Program-made: the position numbers and the translations under genes
Source: an uncultured Verrucomicrobiales bacterium
GTDB taxonomy: Bacteria; Verrucomicrobiota; Verrucomicrobiia; Verrucomicrobiales; Akkermansiaceae
DNA length: 64,000 nt
Assembly: GCA_937928545.1 (NCBI GenBank)
Contig: CALGJQ010000044.1
Span: 1-64,000 of the forward strand
Reading direction: 5' to 3'
The notes under the pieces: model-generated
The model's database searches: none
What the model saw: the letters and a program-made list of their open reading frames with translations, nothing else
What the model was told of the DNA's origin: nothing
In this document: piece by piece, positions 50,558-59,035 of the stretch
Position numbering within the stretch: position 1 is the stretch's first letter
How the letters are laid out: each line of letters begins with the position of its first letter

Positions 50558-53332
50558 TTAAGGTTCTTGCTTGGAAAGTTTGAGCGAACGGAGCATCTGC
50601 TCAAGCGAGCGAGTGCGAGCGCGGATGTCTTGTTCGGCTTGAACCATGCGCATGACTTTGAGCATGAATTCGAAGTCTTCATCTTCGGGCGAACCGCCGC
50701 CTCCGCCACCACCACCGCCGCCGCCATCATCTTTGGGGCCTTCGAGTTTATCTGCCCAGCTCTTCAAGGTCGCGGCCCATTCGTTGGAGAGGCGGGCTGA
50801 GGTGAAGGTGCGATTTTTGGTGATCATCTCGCGGAGGCGTTCGAGATTTTCATCGATGAGAGACTTACTCATGGCCTCGTAAATTTCTTTGTGAATGGGT
50901 TTCTGAGTGCGGGCGTGGAAGCGCTCGAGGTCTTCCTGAATCCAACGAACATCACTGGTGGTGTTGCGTTGGGTTTTTGAAAGTTCAGTGAGAAGGCGAG
51001 AGTGGACGGGGTCGATGTCATCGCTATTCGGTGCAGCTCCTAAAATCGGGAGGACGGCGTTTTCAGTTTCTCCACGGAAGGCGGACTGGAGGGAGGTGGA
51101 GATTCCGGATTCGTCAGTGGAGGCTTTTTTAAGACGGTTGACAAAGGTGGAGGCTTCGAAGTTTTCGTTGGCTTGGTTGGTCTTCTCGATGGTTTCCTGC
51201 ATCTTTTTGACGGCCTCTTTTTGCTTTTCGATGGCTTCTTTGAGGTCGCTTTCGGTTTTCTCAGGGGTTGATTTTTGGTCCTGAGCTTCACCGAGCTTGC
51301 TTTCAACTTCGGGAAGGTCTTCTTCGCCAAGCTCCTTCATGTTTTGCATGGCGTCGGCCATGTCCTTCATGGTCTTGTCGTCGAGTTCGCCATTGCGAGC
51401 GGCATCCTTGAAGACTTCTTCCATCTTCTTGGCGATTTCCTTCATCTTCTCGGCGTTTTTGGCTTCTTCTTCCTGAGCCTTGGCGAGTTTTTGTTGGTTC
51501 TCGTCGTTTTGAAGTTCCTCGGCGCTTTGGGTTTTATCGAGGCGTTCGTTGAGGTCGAGATTGGCTAGCTCTTTGCGGGCGGCGTCTTCGAGTTCACTGA
51601 TGATGCGGTCGAAGCGGCTTTTGAGAATTTGGGCATGTTCCTCACGAGTGAGGATGTAGACATTGATGGGCTCTGAAAAGATGATGCCGCGACCGATCTT
51701 GTAATCCATGGTGTAGGCCATGAGTTGGATTTTTTGAGGAGTGATGCCGTAAGTTTGAGGAGAGAAGATGACTTCGTCGCTCAGACGGGTGGAGGAGGGG
51801 GAGCCTTTTTGAAGGATAAGCGAACCGTTGGCGGGCTTTCCTTCGGTCGCTTTGGTGACTTCTCCTTCCCAAGCGATGCCGATTTCTTGAAGACCAAAGT
51901 CGTCTTCGCTCAGGATCTGAAATTCGAGAGTTTCTTCGGGGAGAATGATGATGTTGCGTTCGATTCCCTGAATGTAGGCAGAGGGAGCCATGTCCTTGGA
52001 GGTTTCAATGCCCACTTTGAAAGAGTCGGCGCCTTCGAGGCCCATGACGTCTTTCCAAGTGAAGGGGATGCTGGCGTGGAATTCTCCAAGTTCGATCGCT
52101 TCGGTAGATACAGACTGTCCTTCGATGTTGAGTTTGAGGTCGCGAGGAGCGGGGATTTCGGTGGCATTGGCGAGCGCTTTTTCGTCGGCTTTTGCCTTCT
52201 CTTCGGCCTCGGCGAGTTGGTCCGGTGTCTCTGCTTCAAGAGGGGCGGCGGCATCGACTGGTTCAAATTCTTCTAAGGCTTCCGCGCTGAAGTGAGCGGT
52301 GGCGCTTTCGATCTCGCGGGTGAAGGATCCTTTGAGGATGACTTTGCTTCCTTCGAGGGCGTTGAGTGATCCGGTGCGAAGGTCGACATTGCGAGGTTCG
52401 AGTTGGAGGTAGTCGGGAAGAGTGACGAGGGCTTCGAAGCTATTGACTTCGGGGCGGATGTTCGGGCTGACGTTGATTGAAAGTGAGGCATCTCCGGCTT
52501 CGAGGGAAATTTTTCCGCGAACCTCTTGGCCGGTGAAGTCGAAGCGGTAGGTGTTGTCTTCACTCAAGGTGGCTTCGACCCAATCTTGTTCGTTGTAGCG
52601 AGCGCGGGCGGTCTCGGGCTTTTCGTCGCTATTCGACTTAAGCGGTGCGCTGAAGGTGAAGGCTTCTCCCAAAGGAACGACTAAGGGGTCGGGCATTTGT
52701 GAGGTGTCAAACTGAGTGAAGGTATAGTGCTCAGTATCGGAGAGGGGCATGATCCAACGCTTGAGGGCGTTGTTGCCGGCCTTGGGAGCCATGGCGAATC
52801 CGAGGATGACGGCGGTGACTGCAGCGCCGACTCCAATGGCCAATTTTTTGTGGCGTGAGTAGGGGAGGGCCTCGGTCATGTCGCGCTTGGCGGCTTGATT
52901 GGCGACGTGAATCATGGCGGCCTCACGGAGTTCGGGCGAGAGGGCTTCGCGAGTTTCATGTTGGTCCTGAAGTTCGACGATTCCTAGGAGGCGGTCTCCA
53001 AGCTTGGGGAACTTTTGCGAAATGAGGCGAGCGAGTTGTTCTTCGCGGCGATGTCCGTAAACCCAGTGGCGCACCCAGTAGGGGGCGAAGATGGCGGCTA
53101 GAGAGGTGCCGGCGAGAAGAATAGCGAGACGGAAGATCGGGGGGATTGGGAAAAAGCGCTCGAGGAGAAAGACGAGAAGAAAGGAAATGATGAGTCCAAA
53201 AATGCCGGCAAGAACGGCCTCGGTGATTTTGATGCGCCAAAGGGCTCGTTGGAATTCCGCCAGCTGCTTACGAAGATCCTCGGGGATGGGGATCTGGTCT
53301 TTTTTGGAAGTGGAGGAGGGATTATCAGACAT
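50558..53332 (-). CDS. DUF4175-like large membrane protein
   Basis: A 924-residue protein from the ATG at 53332. Two or three N-terminal transmembrane helices (about 35-85 and 165-185) flank a cytoplasmic-type segment with REEQLARLISQKFPKLGDRL. A large extracytoplasmic part follows: beta-sandwich modules (about 200-520), then a long charged coiled coil (about 590-730, rich in EKMKEIAKKMEEVF-like heptads), an acidic helical region and a stretch of 12 consecutive glycines before the C-terminal helices. The layout matches DUF4175-like proteins found beside MoxR/DUF58 genes in Planctomycetota and Verrucomicrobiota; those partners are not in the window. First gene of the cluster, divergent from ftsZ. 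Function unknown. Confidence 0.8.
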   Translation of the reverse strand: MSDNPSSTSKKDQIPIPEDLRKQLAEFQRALWRIKITEAVLAGIFGLIISFLLVFLLERFFPIPPIFRLAILLAGTSLAAIFAPYWVRHWVYGHRREEQLARLISQKFPKLGDRLLGIVELQDQHETREALSPELREAAMIHVANQAAKRDMTEALPYSRHKKLAIGVGAAVTAVILGFAMAPKAGNNALKRWIMPLSDTEHYTFTQFDTSQMPDPLVVPLGEAFTFSAPLKSNSDEKPETARARYNEQDWVEATLSEDNTYRFDFTGQEVRGKISLEAGDASLSINVSPNIRPEVNSFEALVTLPDYLQLEPRNVDLRTGSLNALEGSKVILKGSFTREIESATAHFSAEALEEFEPVDAAAPLEAETPDQLAEAEEKAKADEKALANATEIPAPRDLKLNIEGQSVSTEAIELGEFHASIPFTWKDVMGLEGADSFKVGIETSKDMAPSAYIQGIERNIIILPEETLEFQILSEDDFGLQEIGIAWEGEVTKATEGKPANGSLILQKGSPSSTRLSDEVIFSPQTYGITPQKIQLMAYTMDYKIGRGIIFSEPINVYILTREEHAQILKSRFDRIISELEDAARKELANLDLNERLDKTQSAEELQNDENQQKLAKAQEEEAKNAEKMKEIAKKMEEVFKDAARNGELDDKTMKDMADAMQNMKELGEEDLPEVESKLGEAQDQKSTPEKTESDLKEAIEKQKEAVKKMQETIEKTNQANENFEASTFVNRLKKASTDESGISTSLQSAFRGETENAVLPILGAAPNSDDIDPVHSRLLTELSKTQRNTTSDVRWIQEDLERFHARTQKPIHKEIYEAMSKSLIDENLERLREMITKNRTFTSARLSNEWAATLKSWADKLEGPKDDGGGGGGGGGGGSPEDEDFEFMLKVMRMVQAEQDIRARTRSLEQMLRSLKLSKQEP

Positions 53333-53522
53333 CGCTTGATGGGCGGCAGAAAAATGATTGGAAAGGGGCAAAAGGAGCTTCGCAGACAAGCAGTGAAGGT
53401 GCCAGCGGGAATTTGCGCTTTTCCTCTCTATGAAACGACGCAAAAGAAGAGATTTTGCGCGCTTTTTTAGCTGGTGACCCCTAAGATGACTTGATTAAGT
53501 TCTCTTAACTTCCGAAGCCCCC
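53333..53522. promoter_or_regulatory. Divergent intergenic region between DUF4175-like gene and ftsZ
   Basis: The 190 bases must hold both promoters. Two dyads are visible: CGCAAAA/TTTTGCG at 53439-53459, and TTAAG/CTTAA at 53495-53508. A 15-codon ORF of basic residues (MKRRKRRDFARFFSW, 53430-53477) overlaps the first dyad and could be chance. Confidence 0.35.
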
Positions 53523-55163
53523 ATGATTGAATACCCAAGAAATCGTCAACAAACTATCCCTGAGAGCTCTGTAAAAATCGTCGGATTGGGCGGTGCGGGC
53601 AGTAATATGCTGGATCGAGTGGCCTTAGATGGGATCGAAGGAGCCGAGCTTTTGTCGCTCAATACGGACGTTCGCACACTTGCGAGCACGGTGGCGGGGG
53701 AGAAAATCCAGCTGGGTCGAAACCTCACCAAGGGACTGGGAGCTGGAGGTGATCCTGATTTGGGTGAAAACGCGATTTTAGAGGCGGAAGATGAGATTCG
53801 CGATTCTTTGCGTGATCGCCAGATTGTATTTCTCTGCGTCGGTTTAGGGGGCGGAACGGGATCGGGCGCAGCGCCGGTTTTGGTTCGTCTGGCTCGTGAG
53901 GCCGGAGCTTTTGTGGTGGTTTTCGCGACCATGCCATTCGCCTTTGAGGGAGGACGTCGTCGTCTGCAAGCGGAGGAGTCCTTGAATCAATTGGCGGTGC
54001 TTTCGAATGCCTTGGTCACTTTTGACAATGGCCGGATGGGTGAGTTGGTGCTTCCGAAGCAGGGAGTTCACGAGGCCTTTTCGGCGGCGGATCGGATGAT
54101 TTCTGATAGTATCACGGCGGTCGCTCGCTTGGTCTTGCGCCCTGGTTTGATCAATGTGGGGCTCGATGAGCTGATGGCGGCCTTGAAGACCAATCGTTCG
54201 CGTTGTCTCTTTGGTTCAGGCATGGGACGTGGTGAGAATCGCGCGCAGTCTGCTTTGAAGGCAGCCCTGAATAGTCCGCTGCTTGATCGAGGGTCTCTTT
54301 TGGAAGATGCCACGACGGTATTGGTGCACGTTTGCGGAGGTGATGATATGACTCTTTATGAAGTCGAGTTGCTGATGCAGGGGCTCACGAAATTTATCCC
54401 CGATGAAGCTCATCTTCTCTTTGGCGCGGCGACGGATTCGAACATGAAAGATGCCCTTAGCGTGACTGTCATTAGTGCGCTTCCTGAGGAACGTCTTCAA
54501 ACGGTCCCGGTCTATGCCGATCCGGACGAAACTGAAGTGATCGAGATCGATGGCTTGGAGGAAGAGTTGGCCGCGGAAGCAGCGAAGGCTGAAAAGAAGC
54601 CAAAGAAAGCTGACAAAAAGAAAGAAAAGGAGGAGCCGGAGCCAGAGGAGGTAAAGGAAGAGAAGAAAGAAAAAGAGAAGGCGAAGAAAGAGGAGCCAAA
54701 AGAAGAAGAGAAAGAGAAAGAGAAAGAGAAAGAGAAAGAGGTAGATGAGGAAGAGGTAGAAGAGGTAGAAGAGGTAGAAGAGGTAGAAGAGGTAGAAGAA
54801 TCAAAGGGCCTAGAAGATGAGGTCGAAGAAGAAGAGGAGGAGAAGATCGAGGAGTTTGAAATTGAAGAAGTTCCAGATCAAGAAGAGGAAGATTTTTCCA
54901 TCAACGAGGAAGAAATCGATGACTTCGCCGCTCCGGAGCCTATTGCGAAGAAAAAGACGAAGATTCCTGAGCCTAAGTCAAAGCCCGAACCTGAACCTGA
55001 ACCCGATTTGCCAGAACCGAAGAAGAAGTCGGGGAACCAAGGGGAGTTGTTGCTCGATGGTGCTCCGAAAGGACGGTTTGATGGCGAGAAGCCGAATACC
55101 GCGAAGGATGGCGAGGATCTCGATATCCCACCTTACCTCCGCAAGAAGAAGCGCCGGCGCTAG
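53523..55163 (+). CDS. ftsZ: Cell division protein FtsZ with long charged linker
   Basis: The GTPase domain (about 15-330) has the FtsZ motifs GLGGAGSNMLDR, LNTDVRTL, the tubulin signature GLGGGTGSGAAP, FAFEGGRRR and SGMGRGENRAQSALKAAL. The T7 synergy loop, normally NxDFAD, reads NVGLDEL, so the first catalytic aspartate is replaced. Residues about 335-525 form a very long linker dominated by Lys/Glu, with tandem GAGGTAGAA DNA repeats. The extreme C-terminus, DLDIPPYLRKKKRRR, is the conserved FtsA/ZipA-binding tail. Total 546 residues versus about 380 in E. coli. No ftsA or mur genes are adjacent. Confidence 0.93.
   Translation: MIEYPRNRQQTIPESSVKIVGLGGAGSNMLDRVALDGIEGAELLSLNTDVRTLASTVAGEKIQLGRNLTKGLGAGGDPDLGENAILEAEDEIRDSLRDRQIVFLCVGLGGGTGSGAAPVLVRLAREAGAFVVVFATMPFAFEGGRRRLQAEESLNQLAVLSNALVTFDNGRMGELVLPKQGVHEAFSAADRMISDSITAVARLVLRPGLINVGLDELMAALKTNRSRCLFGSGMGRGENRAQSALKAALNSPLLDRGSLLEDATTVLVHVCGGDDMTLYEVELLMQGLTKFIPDEAHLLFGAATDSNMKDALSVTVISALPEERLQTVPVYADPDETEVIEIDGLEEELAAEAAKAEKKPKKADKKKEKEEPEPEEVKEEKKEKEKAKKEEPKEEEKEKEKEKEKEVDEEEVEEVEEVEEVEEVEESKGLEDEVEEEEEEKIEEFEIEEVPDQEEEDFSINEEEIDDFAAPEPIAKKKTKIPEPKSKPEPEPEPDLPEPKKKSGNQGELLLDGAPKGRFDGEKPNTAKDGEDLDIPPYLRKKKRRR
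54707..54797 (+). repeat. In-frame GA-rich tandem repeats within ftsZ linker
   Basis: A run of AAAGAG hexamers is followed by five exact GAGGTAGAA nonamers (54753-54797) encoding Glu-Glu-Val. Length polymorphism by slippage would stay in frame. Confidence 0.9.
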
Positions 55164-55290
55164 CGCTTTGAAAACCTTAAAATGACGAATGTCTTCGACC
55201 GTTCATTCGAAATGACGGCGTTGGCATCCTTTTGGAGAATCCCGATTCACTGAAAGGCTTCCGCCTTGTTCTTCCGAAGCACTAGTTCAA

Positions 55291-56217
55291 TTGACAGAGC
55301 CGAGGCAATTGGCCTTGATCAGCGGCGTGCAGGTTTTTGAGAGTTTGGAATCGTTCGCGGAAGCGGGTCTTTCGTGTGGTCTTGCGCTCGGGGTTTTTGA
55401 TGGAGTGCATTTGGGGCATCAAGCGGTGATCGATGCGGCACGAGGGGTGGGCCAAGTGGGTGTGCTCACTTTTGATCCTCATCCGGTTCAGGTCTTAGCT
55501 CCTGATCGAGCTCCGCGACGGATTCTGGCAAGCTTGGATCATCAGAAAAAAATTCTCGCTGAACTCGGAGTGGATTTCATGGTGGTCATGAATTTCACGA
55601 AAGAATTTGCCGCGCGCGAAAGCCGAGATTTTGCCGACGAGCTATTTGCGACTGGAGTGAAGAGATTGGCAGCAGGCGAAGATTGGAGTTTTGGAAAAGG
55701 GCGAGCGGGAAACATGACTTGTTTGGCCGAATGGGGGAGCGAAGCTGGGGTCGAGGTTGTGGCCGTCGAGGCGGTGGAGCTGGGAGGTGAGCGGATTAGT
55801 AGCACCCGGATTCGAAAGTGTCTTCAGGATGGTGATTTAGAAGAGGCGGCGGAGATGCTCGGGCGGCCCTATTCGGTTTTTGGGAAAGTGCGCAAAGGCC
55901 GTCAGCTCGGACGAACAATCGGTTTTCCGACGGCCAATGTCGTGGTGGGAGAAGAGCAACTTCCTCCCAATGGTGTTTACGTGATCGAAGGGAATGGAAT
56001 CCCTGGTGTGGCCAATATTGGCACGCGACCCACGGTTGATGATTCCATGGAGCGCTCGCTCGAGGTGCATCTTTTCTCCGACGAAATCCCGATGGAGTAT
56101 GATTGGGATTTGGAAGTGGGCTTCCTAAAAAAGATCCGCGAGGAGAAGAAATTTGGTGGAGTGGAGGAGTTGAAAGAACAGATTGCAAAGGACGTGGAAT
56201 TTGCCCGAAAAGGCTAA
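55291..56217 (+). CDS. ribF: Bifunctional riboflavin kinase / FAD synthetase
   Basis: RibF phosphorylates riboflavin to FMN and adenylylates it to FAD. The N-terminal adenylyltransferase domain has GVFDGVHLGHQAVI, LTFDPHPVQVL and ISSTRIRKCLQDGD. The C-terminal kinase domain has GKVRKGRQLGRTIGFPTANV and NIGTRPTVDDS, with the PTAN motif. 308 residues. The only reasonable start is TTG at 55291, since the preceding in-frame region lacks alternatives. It lies 127 bases after ftsZ; its relation to the ribBA operon is metabolic only. Confidence 0.93.
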   Translation: MTEPRQLALISGVQVFESLESFAEAGLSCGLALGVFDGVHLGHQAVIDAARGVGQVGVLTFDPHPVQVLAPDRAPRRILASLDHQKKILAELGVDFMVVMNFTKEFAARESRDFADELFATGVKRLAAGEDWSFGKGRAGNMTCLAEWGSEAGVEVVAVEAVELGGERISSTRIRKCLQDGDLEEAAEMLGRPYSVFGKVRKGRQLGRTIGFPTANVVVGEEQLPPNGVYVIEGNGIPGVANIGTRPTVDDSMERSLEVHLFSDEIPMEYDWDLEVGFLKKIREEKKFGGVEELKEQIAKDVEFARKG

Positions 56218-56298
56218 AGTTGTTCGACAGATTCCATTTGCCTTTTCCGGTGGTCATGGCTAAGGCAAGCCTCTCCGCCGTCGCGCGGACTTATTGCC

Positions 56299-57732
56299 AT
56301 GGAAAAGAAAAGTGATTTCGGACTGATCGGTCTGGCCGTGATGGGCCAGAACCTCGTGCTCAATGTAGAAAGCCGCGGCTTTCAAGTTTCTGTCTATAAC
56401 CGGACGACTTCTAAGATGACTGAGTTCATCGAAGAGAACCCTGGGAAGCAGCTCGTTGGGGAAGAAACTCTTGAGGGCTTCGTCCAGTCCCTCGCCGTTC
56501 CTCGTAAGATTCAGATCATGGTTCAGGCGGGTGCGCCGGTTGATTATGTGATTAAGGACCTCATGCCTCTTCTCGATCCCGGTGATATTATCATCGATGG
56601 TGGTAATTCTCTCTACACTGACACCGAGCGGCGCGACAAGTATGTTGGCGAAGCTGGTTTCCGTTTCATCGGAGCGGGTGTTTCCGGTGGTGAAGAAGGC
56701 GCGCTCAAAGGCCCATCCATCATGCCCGGCGGACCTGAGTCCACTTGGGAGATCATGCAGCCGATTTTCGAATCCATTTCCGCCAAAGTTGATGGCGAGC
56801 CTTGCGTGGTTCACATCGGTGAAGGTGGCGCCGGTCACTTCGTGAAGATGGTTCACAATGGCATCGAGTATGGCGACATGCAGCTCATCTGTGAGGCTTA
56901 CAATATTTTCAAAGCGGCTGGTTTCTCTAATGAGGAGCAGGCTGAGATTTTCGCTGACTGGAATGCAGGAGACCTTGAGTCCTTCCTCATCGAAATTACC
57001 GCAAACATCCTCAAGCAAAAGGACCCTGAGACTGGCAAGGACATCGTCGATCTCATCGTCGACAAGGCAGGTCAGAAAGGCACCGGACGCTGGACTGTCA
57101 TGGGCTCGGTTGAGCAGGCCGTTCCTTTCTCAACGATCGCGGGATCGGTTGAAGCACGCATCCTTTCCTCGATGCGCGATCAGCGTAAGATTGCTTCTGG
57201 CATCCTCAAGGGACCAAGCAACTGGGACTTCAATCTCGAGATGAGCAAGGAAGACCTTGTGAAGAAAGTGCGCAACGCGCTCTATGCTTCCAAGATCGTT
57301 TCCTACGCTCAAGGCCTCGACCTCATCACGAAGGTTGGCGTTGATAAAGGCTGGGATCTCCAGCTTGGTGAGATCGCCAAGATCTGGCGTGGTGGCTGCA
57401 TTATCCGTGCTCGTTTCCTCAACCGGATCACTGAGGCTTATACTGCCGCCACTCCTCCGACCAACCTCATGCTTTCACCCTTCTTCACTGAGATTCTCAA
57501 TGAAGGTCAGCAAGACTGGCGTGAAGTGGTTGCCCTCGCAGCGACTAACGGCATCCCGGTTCCAAGTTTCGGCGGATCACTCGCCTACTACGACGCCTAC
57601 CGCGCCGAGCGACTTCCTGCGAACCTTCTCCAAGCGCAACGCGACTTCTTCGGAGCTCACACCTACGAGCGCATCGACAAGCCAGAAGGTGAGTTCTTCC
57701 ACACTGAAGACTGGCCTGAGTTGATGGGTTAA
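56299..57732 (+). CDS. gnd: 6-phosphogluconate dehydrogenase, decarboxylating
   Basis: Gnd converts 6-phosphogluconate to ribulose 5-phosphate with NADP in the oxidative pentose phosphate pathway. The Rossmann motif GLIGLAVMGQNLVLN, the substrate-binding FIGAGVSGGEEGALKGPSIM, the catalytic HFVKMVHNGIEYGDMQ and the C-terminal RAQRDFFGAHTYERID are all present. 477 residues. Codon choice is noticeably more C-ending and uniform than in the neighbours, consistent with high expression. Confidence 0.96.
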   Translation: MEKKSDFGLIGLAVMGQNLVLNVESRGFQVSVYNRTTSKMTEFIEENPGKQLVGEETLEGFVQSLAVPRKIQIMVQAGAPVDYVIKDLMPLLDPGDIIIDGGNSLYTDTERRDKYVGEAGFRFIGAGVSGGEEGALKGPSIMPGGPESTWEIMQPIFESISAKVDGEPCVVHIGEGGAGHFVKMVHNGIEYGDMQLICEAYNIFKAAGFSNEEQAEIFADWNAGDLESFLIEITANILKQKDPETGKDIVDLIVDKAGQKGTGRWTVMGSVEQAVPFSTIAGSVEARILSSMRDQRKIASGILKGPSNWDFNLEMSKEDLVKKVRNALYASKIVSYAQGLDLITKVGVDKGWDLQLGEIAKIWRGGCIIRARFLNRITEAYTAATPPTNLMLSPFFTEILNEGQQDWREVVALAATNGIPVPSFGGSLAYYDAYRAERLPANLLQAQRDFFGAHTYERIDKPEGEFFHTEDWPELMG

Positions 57733-57751
57733 AACTCATTGCGATCCTTCA

Positions 57752-57780
57752 AAGACGACCTCGTAAGAGGTCGTTTTTTT
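57752..57780 (+). terminator. Rho-independent terminator after gnd
   Basis: ACGACCTC and GAGGTCGT form a perfect stem with a GTAA tetraloop followed by a T-run; it also ends right before the convergent DUF4143 gene. Confidence 0.93.
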
Positions 57781-57782
57781 GG

Positions 57783-58988
57783 TTATATCGCGAGCTGATC
57801 GAGGAGCGGACTCAGATTTGTCCACGGAAGAACCCTGCCTTGGCTTCGCTTTTGCTCGTCCTTTCCAGCGTAGACAACCCAAGGATGGAGCTTGGTATGA
57901 GTGAGCTGATTTTGCCAATAGTTCAGGCCCGAGAAAAAGTCAGGATTGATGGTGGCTCCCGATTTGACCTCGACGGCATGGATTTGATCCAAGCCATGCT
58001 CGATCACGGCATCGATCTCGTTTCCCTGTTTATTACGGAGAAAATAAAGCCCTGGCTTTTCTCCCGCATGACATTGGGCTTTCAGGAGTTCGGTCATGAC
58101 CCAGTTTTCAAAAAGAGCTCCACGCTGGGGATGCGAGGTCAGATGACCTTCTTCGCGGACGCCGATCAACCACGCTGCTAAACCCGGATCACAGAAGTAG
58201 AGCTTGGGGCTTTTAATCACCCGCTTTGAAATGTTCCGTGACCACGGTGAGACGAGGAAAATCAAGTGACTCGCTTGCAAGACCGTGAGCCAGCTCTGCG
58301 CTGTCACTCGGGTGATTCCGGCATCGTTTGCCAGCGAACTCACATTCAAGAGTTGTCCGCAGCGCCCTGCACATAGCTGCACGAAGCGTTGGAAAGCGGC
58401 CATATCAACCACGTTGAGAATCTCACGGACATCGCGTTCCAAATAGGTCGCCACGTAGTTTTGTAACCAAACGTTAGCTGGGATATTACGATCATAGATC
58501 GGTGGGAAGAGTCCTCGGTAGAGAAGTTCATCCACGCTTTCGGGCGCTTTTTCGGTATTTTGAAGTTCAGTCAGTGAAAAGGGAAGAAGGGTCAGTAACG
58601 CCGTCCTTCCGGCCAAACTCTGAGTGATCGATTCGATCAGCTGAAACTGACTTGATCCCGTTAGAATGTAGCGGCCAGTTTCCCGTCCGGCATCCACCAC
58701 GCCTTGGAGATAGGAGAAAAGTTCTGGGGCTCTTTGAACTTCATCCAAAATCGTACCGCCTTCAGTCTGAGCTAGAAAACCTCGCGGGTCGTTCGTTGCA
58801 AATTCACGGATATCAGGATCTTCGAGCGAAAAGTATTTATATTCCGGGCGCAGAAGCTTTGCCAAAGTTGTTTTTCCTGATTGCCGAGGCCCCGTAATCG
58901 TTAAAATCGGGAATTCGCCAAGCCGCTTCTCTGCGATTGGGAGAATCGCACGCGGCACTGGATGAGGAGGTAACCCGAGTTGAGGCAT
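57783..58988 (-). CDS. AAA ATPase with DUF4143 / nuclease-like domain, copy 1
   Basis: A 401-residue cytosolic ATPase with Walker A GPRQSGKTTLAK, Walker B GGTILDEVQRAPEL and sensor YILTGSSQFQL, then the DUF4143 domain: PFSLTEL, a winged-helix part (NVSSLANDAGITRVTAQSWL) and a C-terminal PD-(D/E)xK-like fold (GNEIDAVIE, HAVEVKSGA). The EID...EVK spacing suits the catalytic set. Such proteins are widespread, laterally mobile and of unknown role. An upstream palindrome lies at 58994-59015. Confidence 0.88.
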   Translation of the reverse strand: MPQLGLPPHPVPRAILPIAEKRLGEFPILTITGPRQSGKTTLAKLLRPEYKYFSLEDPDIREFATNDPRGFLAQTEGGTILDEVQRAPELFSYLQGVVDAGRETGRYILTGSSQFQLIESITQSLAGRTALLTLLPFSLTELQNTEKAPESVDELLYRGLFPPIYDRNIPANVWLQNYVATYLERDVREILNVVDMAAFQRFVQLCAGRCGQLLNVSSLANDAGITRVTAQSWLTVLQASHLIFLVSPWSRNISKRVIKSPKLYFCDPGLAAWLIGVREEGHLTSHPQRGALFENWVMTELLKAQCHAGEKPGLYFLRNKQGNEIDAVIEHGLDQIHAVEVKSGATINPDFFSGLNYWQNQLTHTKLHPWVVYAGKDEQKRSQGRVLPWTNLSPLLDQLAI

Positions 58989-58993
58989 GACTA

Positions 58994-59015
58994 ATTGTAT
59001 AGTGAGATATACAAT
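58994..59015. promoter_or_regulatory. 22-bp palindrome upstream of DUF4143 copy 1
   Basis: Perfect arms ATTGTATA and TATACAAT surround GTGAGA. It begins 5 bases upstream of the ATG, so a bound protein would block expression. Confidence 0.6.
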
Positions 59016-59035
59016 CAGTCAAGAAATCGACGCTT

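Noticed and set aside
54472-54804. Leucine/proline-rich minus-strand ORF inside ftsZ
   Set aside because: It is the reverse complement of the Glu/Lys linker repeats.
55164-55290. Short ORF between ftsZ and ribF
   Set aside because: A 23-codon ORF (from 55182) has no distinguishing composition and is within random expectation.
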